In this document: one piece after another, positions 22,496 through 33,095 of the stretch
How the letters are laid out: each line of letters begins with the position of its first letter
Position numbering within the stretch: the stretch's first letter is position 1
NCBI GenBank assembly: GCA_003971905.1
Contig: RSEE01000089.1
Span: 62,001-126,000 of the forward strand
Direction of reading: 5' to 3'
Source of the DNA: Moniliella sp. 'wahieum'
Lineage: Eukaryota > Basidiomycota > Moniliellomycetes > Moniliellales > Moniliellaceae
Length of the DNA stretch: 64,000 nt
Notes under the pieces: generated by a model
What the model was told of the DNA's origin: nothing
Seen by the model: the letters and a program-made list of their open reading frames with translations, nothing else
Database searches by the model: none
Made by a program: the position numbers and the translations under genes

Positions 22496-24567
22496 TTACG
22501 ATGCTGGCACTCGCTTGGATACCCGGGTAAAGCGCCGGAGCAGGCGCGAAAGGCCCTTGGGCGAGCTGGGTTCGGGCCGTGCGGAAATCGTGTTGGATGT
22601 CGCAGCGGGCGCCGAGGTGGTACGCTTCCTGTCCTCTTCTGATGGGGCCGGGGCTGGCGCGGACGCACGCTCAGGCTCAGGGCGGGAGCAGGAGCAGAAG
22701 CTGGAGCAGGATCAGCAGCAGGCGCAAGGGGAGGGAGGAAGGCGTCTTGCGCAGCGTGTCCGACTCGGGTTGGACGATAAGGGGTTGAGTGTCTTCCGTA
22801 GGCAGCTTAGGTAGTACATTAGTCTCTGCCGCGGTGGCGGGGGTAGATGGGGACGGGAGGTCCGTAGCAGAGGACTGTTCCTCTTCCGCAGCCGTCTTGG
22901 ATACGGCAGAAGGAAGCACACTGGGAACGGGGTGCGAACGCGGATCCGTACCTCGTTTCGTGGCTGTATGCTGCTCGGTCTCTTGGCGCACAGGTTCGTT
23001 GAGCCCAGCCGACACATCAGTCATGGGTGTCACAGCTCCCTCCAACTCCGACATGGCATGGGACGGCGTCTGAGACGAAACAGAAGACTGTTGCGATGGG
23101 ACAGCGACAACGGGGACGACAGCCGGCGGGGGATCCAGTGCGTTGCCAGGCCCAGCAACCTCGGTGGTGGATGACGGGAGTTCGGGCTGGTCCGATGGGA
23201 GGGACAGCTCAGCTTGGTCAGTGGCCTTGCGCATACCGAAAAAGGAACGTCGCTTGGTCTTGCTCAGCGAAACGGTGGAACGGTTGATGAGCTGGTGCAG
23301 ACCGCCACTGGGGGAAGAAGCAGAGGCCGACATGCTGGCAGGTGACAAGGCCAGCGTATCCTGCAAGTTGCCCTGGCTGGCAGAGGAGAGACGAGGCGGG
23401 ATCCCGGTCGCGAGCCAGCACGCGAGCCAGCTAACGAAGTGGTGCGCGACTTGCTAAATGGGGTGGACCATCCACTTCGTTTAGGCGGTACAGCCACGGC
23501 CGCTTCGGCCTCTGGATCATGCAACGTCATGCTCATCACGGCCCGACGAATTTGCCCCCGCTCGGTGGCGGATACTTGTTCCCGTCCCAACGGCGACGGT
23601 TGGCCCATCGACCTCGTCCGCGGCTTGCCCGGCACCGCACTTTCCCGCACCACGGGCAGACCATAGTCCACGCCTTCGGGCAGGACCGGATCGAGCGGAA
23701 GACGACGTCCCAGTGAAGGGTACGGTCCTTCCCCCCAGACACTCATCAGTTCGGAACTTGCGTACGCCGATCGGGAAGGGGAAGAGCGCGTGGTGCGCGG
23801 GGCAGAGCCAGCGCTGCGGTGCGACGCTCCGTCGAGGCTGAGCGTATCGGCGGCTTCGGGAACGGAAGTACTGTTGGGACGGGAAAAGACAGCTTGCGGA
23901 GGAGGGTAGATCGGTGAGAGCGGAGAGATGGCTCGGGACGAGCCAGGTCGACTGGGCACAGACAAAGGTACGTGCAAGCTGCCCTGGCTCGTGTTGGGCG
24001 AGGGGGCGGTACTGCCTACCCTGCTAGGCGGGGCGGGTGCGTATGCGCCGACCGAAGCAGGAGCGTGCATCCGCTGCGCTTGTGCTGCCTCCCACGTCTG
24101 TTCAGCGGCTAACTCACTGGCCAACAGGTCCAATTGCCGTGTATCTGCGAACCGTCGACGATGGGGAGTCGTCGTGCCGGGGTGGCCTGTTTCGGACGGA
24201 TACTGGTCCGGTGGCAAGGGAAGACCATCATCTTGCACGGGCATTGGCATCTCCTCGACAACAGGCCCGATGACCTGGGAGACTCTCTTGGCTTTCTCCT
24301 TGGTGCGCTCCGTCGACGCAGCGCCCGTCTTGGCCCAAACATGCCAGCGAGGAAACTGTGGCGTCGGCTGGGGGGCGGCGGGGGTCCAGACGAGCCGTCG
24401 GTTGCGCCGGAGAGGGGGGCGGCAAGACTGGTACTGCTGGTGCTGCTGGTGGCTGGTGGCATTGCAGCGAGCTTGTCGGCGTCACGGGGGCGAGGGAGCC
24501 CTGCGTAGGCTGGGACGCCGGTGCGGGGCTGGGGTGTAGGGGAGGGGGCAGAGTTAGGGGCTAGCAT
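22496..24567 (-). CDS. Unknown Ser/Pro-rich disordered protein
   Basis: I do not recognise this protein. It starts at ATG 24567 and reads as low-complexity Ser/Pro/Ala sequence with a few firm islands: RRHSFLAGMFGP near the start, TKEKAKRVSQVIGPVVEE, SELMSVWGEGPYPSLGRR, LINRSTVSLSKTKRRSFFGM, and a basic C-terminus with GLSRLLRRFTRVSKRVPAS before TAA at 22498. The frame changes about three times. The one near 24330 is mended in sense if one base is added to a short A run, consistent with assembly indels. The basic islands next to Ser could be phosphorylation or membrane-binding sites, but no function can be assigned. Confidence 0.65.
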
Positions 24568-27500
24568 GGCGCTGTCAACCCGGGGGGTGGCCGCTTGAGC
24601 TTGAGCTTGAGCTTGAGCTTGAGCTTGAGCCTGGGCTTGGCTTGGGCGTGGGCTTGGTCCGTACAGGGCGGAGTGAGGGCCAAGGCGTGAAGCTTAGACG
24701 GCACCGCTGCGGTCGATGGGCGATGGCGGGGGAGAAGGTGGGGGGCGGAGGATGTGGGGGCTGGTTTTTGAAGCGGCTAGCCTGGGCGGATGAGACGCTG
24801 GGCAGACAGCTGCGATAGCACCGAGGGCAGGAGGCGCTGCACGGGGCAGGTGGCGAAGGGGCGCAAAGGGACACGGGGGGGAGTGTGCCCGTGTGCCGGG
24901 GCCGTACTGAGTACACTGAGAACTGAGTATAGAGTACTGGGACTCGGGAGCCAGTACTCAGTGAGTACCCAGGCCCCAGGACAGATCTGCGGGCGATCGC
25001 GTGTCTGTGCTGGGCGGTGCTGGTGGTGCGGGCGCCCGCAGCGCAGCGCAGCGCAGACCAAACCAAACGACACATGCGAAACGAAACGAAACGCAACGCA
25101 AAATGCGATGCGGGCGAGCTAGCCACAGAGCGCGAGGGCGGCCCAGCTGCCATGCCGGGCTGTGCGCGCGTGTGCTTTGCTGTGGCGGCGCCGGCGAGGA
25201 GGGGCGAGGTGCAGGAGGAGGCCGCGGGCGATGATCGATGGCGATGACCGATGACCGATGACCCAATCACCACACACTGTGTTCCTGCCGGCGGGGCACC
25301 ACCCGCCATGCCGCATGCCCTCGCAGGCGCCCCCTTGAGGCGCCCTGTGGGCTGCATGCCTGCCCGCCGCACCAGGCCGCAGGAGCGGCTGGGACGGCGC
25401 ACGTTGAGACAGAGCCCAAGGCTGGAACGGCGCGACGCACAATGTGTGCCCCCCCTGCCCCCCTGTGCCCCCGCAGCACAGCAGCCGCTGCAGCGATCTG
25501 GCAGACTGCCTCCGTGCAGCCGCATTGGCCCGAGGCCCATGCCTGATTAAATACAGCAGTTCAATCTTCGTATTCATCAAGCTTTCCAGCTTCGAGCTCC
25601 AAGCGAGTATGCGCGGCTGCTGGCTGTCGCTGGCCATCGGCCACCATGTATCATGCATCATGCGTCATTACATCATGTCTCCGCATCACTGATGGCAGAG
25701 CTATATCGCTACTGCCGACCATGCCTCCTTCCCCCACACGGCCCACCAGTGACGGCCAGGGAGCGACGCTTCGTCCAAACTCGGTATCACCAGTAACTAG
25801 TAACGCCTATAGAACGTGTAAGTACAGTAATATAAACGTTCCTCCGCATCCGCCATATCTCGGCGTAATCGCAATCATCTGCATCCAATCAGGAAAACTA
25901 TCAATCAAGCTTCTATCCGCATGCTTTTCAAGCACCAGAGAGGGAGAAGAGGGGACAGGAGGGGACAGGTGTGCCAAAAGTAACTCTCTGTCGCCGTGGA
26001 TAATGCATGTAACCCCGAGTCCCGATGATGTGTGGACCTGCCAGAGGATGCTGCGGGCGAAAGATGCGTGGATTCGATGCGTGAAATTCACAACTGGGAA
26101 GCACGCGCAGTGGAGTGTTGTCGCTCCACAATGAATGACCTTCTGACACCGTGGGCGTTTTTGCGTTCCGTCCTATCGAGAGCCGGCTCTGATTCAAACA
26201 CCTGTGGGACGAGAAAGAGGGTACAAAAAAGAGAGGCATGCCATCCTCGACAGAGATAGCATCGGGATTCTCATCGATAAGATCGATAAGACGCAGAGAG
26301 AGTATAGTAGCAACAAAAGCTATTAGAACTCTTCTCTCCTGTATCTCCCCCGGGCCCTCCTATTCCAAAAACGACATCTGCAAACTACCCCCCCCCACAT
26401 ACACGCATACAGGCCTCCCACCGCGCAAACTGACAGCGTACTAGATCCGAGATTTGGTATCGGATTATCCAAGAACAGCCCAAGAGGCAAGAGGTCCTGC
26501 TGATGGTGTGGGCAGTGCCATTATGGCTCGAAGCGTTCGTCTTACAAGTGACATGTTACATGTTACCAGAAGTGTGCCAAGGCTTTACCCCTGAAGATCT
26601 TGCCAGTCTCGACGTTCAATGTACATTTTCACGGTCCACAGCACTGGAACTCTGTGGTATTGATTCAGTTGTAGGATACTCTTCAGTACGTGGTAACGTT
26701 TAACTATAGTATAGAGACTAGTGACTAGTGAACGTACGTTACGTTGAACTCAGTAGTTAGGAGTATATACTCAGTTACTAATTACTATAGTTACTACCTA
26801 CTACAAAATTGACTATGGTCCCGGGTTACTCATTGACAGAAGAGAGGGTATCCACAATCGATTCCCCCATGTCGATCTAGGTGTTCAAGCTGAACGTTAT
26901 GAACATTGAGCATGACAATATCCCCACAGGGGATCACTTTGTGATCCGCCTGTGACCATGTGACTGGTGCCCCGGCCTGGGCGCTGTTTCCCCATGTCCC
27001 CCACACGCAACAACTCGGAATATACCATTCTTTTTCTTTTTGAATCGGGTCTTGGCGCGATTGTGCACCCTTCCGGCTTTAGGTGTCGGGCTTCAATGAT
27101 TAATGAACGTTGAACGTTGAAGTTGAACGTTGACCGGCCTGAGCCTGACCTCAGGCCTCACAACGGCCTTGTTCATGTGTCGGCGAACGACGGTGGATGT
27201 GGATCGAGGGCGCAAAGAACGAGGCCCCTCAAGCTCAGGGGGCACCACAGGAGCGCAACTATGGTTTGGTGCTGTGGTGGGACCTGGCCCAGACCCAAGT
27301 CAGCTGCCATGTGTTCCGCCCTGGCTGCGCGCAACCATTCCGCTCGGCACGCCCGCTGCAACCGGCACGGCGCATTGGTTAATGGTTAATGGCTGCGCTA
27401 CGTAAGCGGCGCGGGCTGCAGGGGGCGGGCGCATGCAAGGTTGCACCCGCAAGCGACGGCGATCGCTCTGGCTTGACAGGCGTGGCACCCGCGCGGCGTG

Positions 27501-27699
27501 GTGCGTGGTGCGTGGTGCATGACGCGTAACGCGTGACGACGAGCGAGCAGCCAGGCCGGGCGCAGGCTGCCCCCGTACCTGCCTGCACCTGCACCACCTG
27601 CACTTCCAGCATTAGAGCGCCTCCACCTCCTCCCGCTGCCATCGACCATCGTAGCCCCGCAGGCCCTCTCCCTCTTCCCTCTCATTGGGCCACCCCACC
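24568..27699. other. Long intergenic region (3.1 kb)
   Basis: No gene recognised. It holds a GCTTGA array (24593-24642), AGTACTC/GAGTACT motifs (about 24900-24970), ATGCATC motifs (about 25645-25690), an AT-richer part with many TACTAGTTACT-like words (about 26700-26810), a palindromic GATCACTTTGTGATC (about 26934) and AACGTTG heptamers (about 27105-27133). The 321-codon frame on the minus strand (24575-25540) has a composition driven by these repeats. Confidence 0.5.
24593..24642 (+). repeat. GCTTGA hexanucleotide microsatellite
   Basis: Seven near-perfect GCTTGA units, then degenerate GCTTGG units. It is just upstream of the start of the unknown gene on the minus strand. Confidence 0.9.
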
Positions 27700-29138
27700 A
27701 TGCTCCCCGCTGCCCCAGGCTCCTTCCTGGTCATCGTCGGCGGCTGCTATCCTCGCTGTCGCCACCTGCAGCACCCCCATCATCAAGAAACTCAGCTTCC
27801 TCACCGTCGACTTGTCTGCCGTCCAGATCAGCGGCCACTCGCTCCAGGGCGAGGCCTCGTTTGGATGCCTGGGATACTGCGTCGCCTCCTACTGCTCTCC
27901 TGCCAAGTTGGGCTACACATTTGACCTTAGCCGCATCCTCTCCCAGGTCGGCGCTGGCTCCGATGCTGGCTCCGCTGGCGACAAGCTTTCGTCCGGCATC
28001 CTCAAGGGCTTAACCTACACCATGGTTCTCCACCCTATTGGCGCCGGCATTGCGGCTGCTGCCGGTTTGTTTGGACTGTTTCCATGTGTGATGGCTGTCT
28101 CTCCCCCTGCCTCAGCGGAGTGTTGACTGGCATTGCCTCTACTGTTGCTGGCCTCGCATTTGCCTTTGACTTGGCCACCTTTCTCATCCTCAAGAGCCGC
28201 CTTAAGGATGTGGACAAATCTCTGAATCCCAAGCTAGGATCGGCCCTCTGGGTAACCTTGGCGGGATGGATCGTGATTCTGCTGGGGTCCTGTGGACTGG
28301 GAGCCGGGTTGTGTCGGGCACGGCGGTACTATGCCGATCGGCATCGCCAACGCGCCGACGATATCTCCGGTGGAGCCAACGCGACGCCCTATGGGCAGGG
28401 CATGCCTCTTGGCCGTGTTTCCTCCTCCCGCTCCCGAGGTGGCAAGGGGCTGTGGCACAAGCGCGACGACGCGTCGTCGGACGAGGTGGTGATGGCCACC
28501 CCCAAGTACCCGACTTTTCCACAAGGGAAGACGAAGGTTTGCTCAAGTTGGACACGATGAATTTGCCACGACCGACAGCCTTGCTCATCCGCAAACGGCT
28601 TACCCGACAGGGCCGGTACCCGCTGGTCATGCGGTAGCACCAGCGGGAGGGTATGGTGATCCGTACGCTACCCCCGCCGGACCTTATGCGCAGGCATACA
28701 CCTACCCGGCCACAGGGTATGCGCAGCACGACGCAGGGTACGAACCGCACGACGCGGGGTACGCGACTGCAGGGTACGGGTACGCCCAGCCCACAGCTGG
28801 GTATGGAGATGGGACAGGTTACGCCCAGCCCTAGTCCGACACAAGAACCTGCGTACGAGTTCCAAGCCTACCCGGACCCAAGTGGCGTCGCCACCACGCA
28901 CGGTATGGCTGCGCCTGTGCCTGCTTCCACCGTTGCTATGGAACCAGCCAACGTGTACTCCTCGTCCTACTACGGTGCGCCACCTGCCTCGACGTCGGCG
29001 CCTCCTGTACCCTCCATTCCTACTGACCATACCTGGGGAGAAGCCTATGCCCACCCCAGCCACGACGCCGTTCATTCCGATGCACTCCCCTCCACCCTCC
29101 CACCCGAGTACGATGCAAGGTACTTCCCGTCCCATTAG
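27700..29138 (+). CDS. RIM9: Rim9/PalI-type pH-response membrane protein (SUR7/PalI family)
   Basis: Rim9/PalI helps assemble the plasma-membrane pH sensor of the Rim/Pal pathway. The order of features fits: an N-terminal membrane helix (ILAVATCSTPIIK, with the STP motif), an extracellular loop with GCLGYC and a later Cys, then three helices (LHPIGAGIAAAAGLFGL, GVLTGIASTVAGLAFAF, WVTLAGWIVILLGSCGLG) followed by a basic stop-transfer CRARRYY. The long cytoplasmic tail carries Tyr-Gly-Ala repeats (QAYTYPATGYAQ) and ends in PPEYDARYFPSH, a PPxY motif that could bind a WW-domain ubiquitin ligase. I chose ATG 27700 because it gives the usual short lead before the first helix. Frame changes near 27745, 28090, 28550 and 28800 suggest indels. 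Confidence 0.85.
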
Positions 29139-29470
29139 CTCCCTCCTTGATCAGGGCGCTCGGGTTGGTCTCGAACTTGAGTCCGAATGCGGCTCCCTCG
29201 GGCTTGCTCCCATATATCCAGCTGCTGTCACCCCCCCCCCTCCTACCCTCCTACCCCCTACCCCCCTACCCTCCTGCCCTCCTGCCCTCCCTCCGCGCAT
29301 TGTCCCCGCCGTTCTGTATTCAGGTGTGCACCTGCTTGTATTTCTGGTGCGAGGGAAACTTGTAACGAACTTTTGTTTTACTTGCCATCTTGGGCGTTGA
29401 GTGGACCGGGTAGGTTGGGCTGTAGCTCCTGTGCCCCATGGAGAGAGGCGTTCCGAGAGGCGTTAGCGCG
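29139..29470. other. Intergenic, convergent ends
   Basis: Between Rim9 (+) and dolichyldiphosphatase (-). It contains a C-rich run (CCTACCCCC-type, about 29230-29290). No coding signal. Confidence 0.5.
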
Positions 29471-30129
29471 TTAGCGGGGCTGATAGAGCAAGTGGAACGC
29501 ACTGCCACCCAATCCCACGCCAAGTGCGATGCCCACCACACATTGGGCCAGCGTATGCCGTTTTTGTCTTACCCTTGCCCCGACCATAGCGAGTGGCAGA
29601 AGCAGGAGCAGCGCTTGGCCTACCCGAATTAGGTACACCATTCCTCCCACACGCATCGCCTCTGCCAATGCACCTTCCTGCACGCGCAGCGCACGGTCGA
29701 ACCAGCACAGCCCATAGCTCGTTGCGAACCCTGTGACGCTAGGTCGGGAACGAGGGGAAGGGGCAAAGGGGCAAAGGGGGGAAATGGTTACCAGGTGCAA
29801 CACAAGACGACGATGAAGATGACCATGAAGTTGAAGATAGAGATGACGAAGGGGGAGGAGGGCGGGGGGGAGGGAGGAGGGAGGAGACGCAGAGACGTAC
29901 CAGCAATGCGTACTGGGCATGCCATGGGGGACTTGGCCTTGGGTTGAGCTCGTTTCCATCCCAATGCGCCGTATTGCGACATGGTCTGCTCGGGGGGACG
30001 AGGCTGTTTGATGATGTGTTTCAGGCCGCGCGCCACGTACGCACTCGCCAGGGATAAGCACAACCCCAGCACAAGAAGTGGTGCTTCCTGTTGCAGTGCA
30101 GTCCACAGCACAGGCCACGGTCCCGCCAT
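29471..30129 (-). CDS. CAX4: Dolichyldiphosphatase (PAP2 superfamily, Cax4/DOLPP1-like)
   Basis: This ER enzyme removes a phosphate from dolichyl diphosphate after N-glycosylation, with its active site facing the lumen. All three PAP2 signatures are present: KHIIKQPRP (K-x6-RP), HGMPSTH (PSxH) and ARVRQKRHTLAQ (R-x5-H). The Gln where most PAP2 enzymes have Asp is typical of the DOLPP1 branch. Exon 1 runs from ATG 30129 to 29901; the intron 29900-29731 opens with GTACGT and ends in CACAG; exon 2 runs to TAA at 29471. A one-base frame change lies in the C run just before HGMPSTH. The two exons give alternating hydrophobic segments as in the family, but the N-terminus is short. Confidence 0.85.
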
Positions 30130-30374
30130 GACACTGGAGTTCAAGCGCAAGCGCAACGTCGGCGTCGTCGGGCGTAGGAATGCGGTGGCGGGAAACAGGA
30201 GACCCGAGTCCAGATCTTTTTGGCTTGAAGATTGGATATTGGAGAGCCGGCGCAAAATCCGACAGAAATTCAATCGCCCCGCTTTGAGCGATCGACGATC
30301 CAAACCAGATCGCAGCTTCCTGTTTCCAGTCGTTAGCTCCACCTTCTGCTCAGGCTCTGTTCCAGCTCCTGCTC

Positions 30375-32778
30375 ATGCCCCCGACCTCTTTTCCTGCGGC
30401 TCAACGCCGGCGGGCAGCTGGGGCTGGGACACAAGGAGGATGTACGCATGCTCCACCCTGTAGTGGCTGAGGGCGGCGCCTTCCCGCCCCGCGACCATGT
30501 CCTGCTTCACCTCGCTGCTGGAGCGAACCATGCGGCATGTCTCCTCCGCAATCCGCAGGGAAAGCACAAGTGTACCTCACTGGTGATCGGGCAGGCCGCT
30601 CTGCCCACCCTTTTGTTCCCCAATCCGACGCTCAATCGTTCCCCCTCTGTCTGCGCACATGGACCAGTTGGCACAAGCAGGTGGGGGGCAGGGTGCTGCG
30701 AGTCGATCCACCTGGCTTGTGCGTGGGATACCACCTTCTTTGCTCTCCGTCAGGAGCACGGGGACGTTTTCTGCTCTGTCCACGCCGGATGAGGTGGGAA
30801 GGGGTCTGGTGGGCCCCCAGTCGGTCCAGGAGGGCGCTTACCTCGTGCCGTTGGAGACAGGACTCGATCCCTCGGACCAAGCCAGGCCACTGCAGATCCA
30901 CACCTCTGCGCCGGACCACGACATGCTTCGCCCATATCTCGTGTTCCAACCGAGGACGGGCGCGGACGCACTCACTATTTGCTAGGATGGGGCGCAGGCC
31001 AAACACGGACAACTGGGCCCGTTCCTTCCCCTTCCCCGGCTGCCCCGCTGGACGGGGACGGATCACCCATGTGGCACCGCGCCTTGGCGCGCTGGGGTGC
31101 CATGCACGACCAACACGTTTCCCTGCGCGCAGGACAGGCACATACGCTCATCTTGCTTCCGGAGGGTGCGGGACAGTCTCGCTTTCTCGCTCTTGGTCAC
31201 GACGGGTAGGTCAACGTAACCTTGCGCTGGTGTGCAGGCGTCTGTGGCGGAAGTGATGCGTGTTGGAAAACGTCCGCGGCGCGCTCGTTCGCAGTGCCGA
31301 GGGGGACACACTGCATCTGTTTGGCAATGGGGCTCATGGGCAATTAGGTTCTCGCGCCGCGGCCAAGCTTACGCCCAAGGCCAAGTGGTGCGCTGTGCTC
31401 AAGCGGATTTGGCCCCTGGGACACAGTGGGACAAGTGCGATGCGCGGAAGCGAGCATGTCCTGCTGCTTGTGTCTTTCGGTGGGAAAGGACCTTAGCCCG
31501 CACATCCTCTGTTGGGGGTGGAACGAGCATGTAACTTGGGATTGGGCGACGAGGATCCGACGGAGGAAGAAGCACCACCTCAGCTCGGCACCAGGCCCGA
31601 TCGGTGGGAACCACCGAGCTTCCGCTACCCCCCCAGGCTTGGTCCCGCTCAACTGGGCCGGGTGCGGGACGACGTACGTGCTTGTTTCGGAAGCTGAGCC
31701 GCCGCCCGCAGCGCGCAGGCAGTTCGCCTTCCTGCCCAAGGTGGAGCTACATGCCCATTTGCACGGCAGCTGCGTCGTCGGACAGTGGCACGCTGGGCTA
31801 CCGCCGAAGGCCAAGATGCTTCCCACGCAAAATCAACATTGGCGATCCACGTTCGCTGAGCGCCATGTTTGGCGTGTGTTTGATGTGCTGCACCATGCGG
31901 TTGGAGGTGCACGGCCGAGGCGATACGGACGGGGCGGGAGGGGAAAGTGATGGAAGATATGGCAAGGGACGGAGTGGTCTATGCCGAGGTGAGGAACGCC
32001 ACGGATCTGCCGGGGTGTAAGGACGAGTGGGATTACCTTGCCTCGGTGGCACGAGGGGTTCAGGACTTTGTCCGTATGCAAGATCGTTGCCGGTGAGGTT
32101 ACCGGCACGGCAGATGACCCTCGTCTTGTTAAGTATCAACCGGACCTGGCCCCGAGGCGGCTGAGCGGGGGGTTGATCTGCTGTTGGAGGCAACCCGACT
32201 GCCTTCCACTCACCCTTGTGCTGGCCTTCTGGTAGGCTTGGACGTCAGTGGCGATCCTACCAAAGGGTCGTTCGAAGCATCCTTCTGCCCTCGAGCGTGC
32301 CCGACGAGCCGGTGTCAAGATCACGCTCCACATGGCCGAGCAGGCAGGCGAATTGGGAAAGAGGGATACGGATGCCATGTGGCCTTTGGTCCGATCGAGT
32401 CGGACACGCCATCTTCCCTCCTCGGAGCAGTGGACCCTGCTCTGTGCCAAGCAGATCTTTACTGAAGTTTGTCTGACCTCCAACGTGGTCACCAGTCCGT
32501 TCGTTCCTACCACACCATCATGTTGCTGCGTTTTCGGGTCTGGAATCGTGGGCTGGGGAGGGGGGGAAGGTATTGCCACCCCCCTTTGCGTTGGCTACCG
32601 ATGATACCACCGTGTTTGGCCAACCTAACGGATGAGTATGTCCATTGGATCAAGCCTTCCCCCCACTCACGTTGGCGAGGGCAAGGCAGATGAACAAAGA
32701 GGCATGCAGGCTTCCTTTTTGCCGGCTGGAGAGCAGAACGACATTGCTCACGTGTTGGAGACGGCTCTGTCAATCTAA
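30375..32778 (+). CDS. Ats1/Kti13 (RCC1-like) fused to ADAL/MAPDA-type deaminase
   Basis: The N-terminal half is an Ats1/Kti13 propeller: FSCGS and QLGLGHKEDV at the start, AGANHAACLL, LHLFGNGAHGQLG, RGSEHVLLLVS, GWNEH with NLGLGD, and the terminal AGCGTTYVLVSE. Kti13 works with Kti11/Dph3 in tRNA wobble-uridine and diphthamide modification. Ten residues later, in the same frame, begins FLPKVELHAHLHGS, the opening of the ADAL/MAPDA family that deaminates N6-methyl-AMP. Its later blocks follow: DGVVYAEVR, LVGLDVSGDP, AGVKITLHMAEQAGE, VCLTSNVVTS and ALATDDTTVFG, which supply the metal and catalytic His, Glu and Asp residues. No ATG or in-frame stop separates the halves. An optional 45-nt intron (31674-31718, GTACGT to CAG) at the joint also keeps frame. 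Several one-base frame changes occur in both halves. Confidence 0.8.
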
Positions 32779-33095
32779 GTTATAACACATATGTATGGTT
32801 TGTGCAGATCATTGTCCCCCCTTTTGCGAAAGCAGAGCCTGGTTCGGGCGGAGGTAATAGACGTACACATTCTGATAACAAGTGCGCCATCCTTCGACGG
32901 ATCATCGAGATCCTAGCGGGGGACAAAGTGAGCACGATGGTAGGACCCATGATGCATGATGATGATGCCCATGCTGCCGTCCTGCGTAGGTGTATCCACG
33001 TTTGCAACCTTTTCATTTTCAGCCTGTTTTTTCGTCCACTTGGTTTTTTTTTCGTGGCCATCTATCTAATGGTGGCCACCACCATCACACCGCTC

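Noticed and set aside
24575-25540. 321-codon open frame on the minus strand
   Set aside because: Composition follows GC content and the GCTTGA array; no domain or motif; no splice-consistent extension.
31697-32778. ADAL as a separate downstream gene
   Set aside because: No ATG in any frame lies between the propeller end and the deaminase start, while the frame joining them is open.
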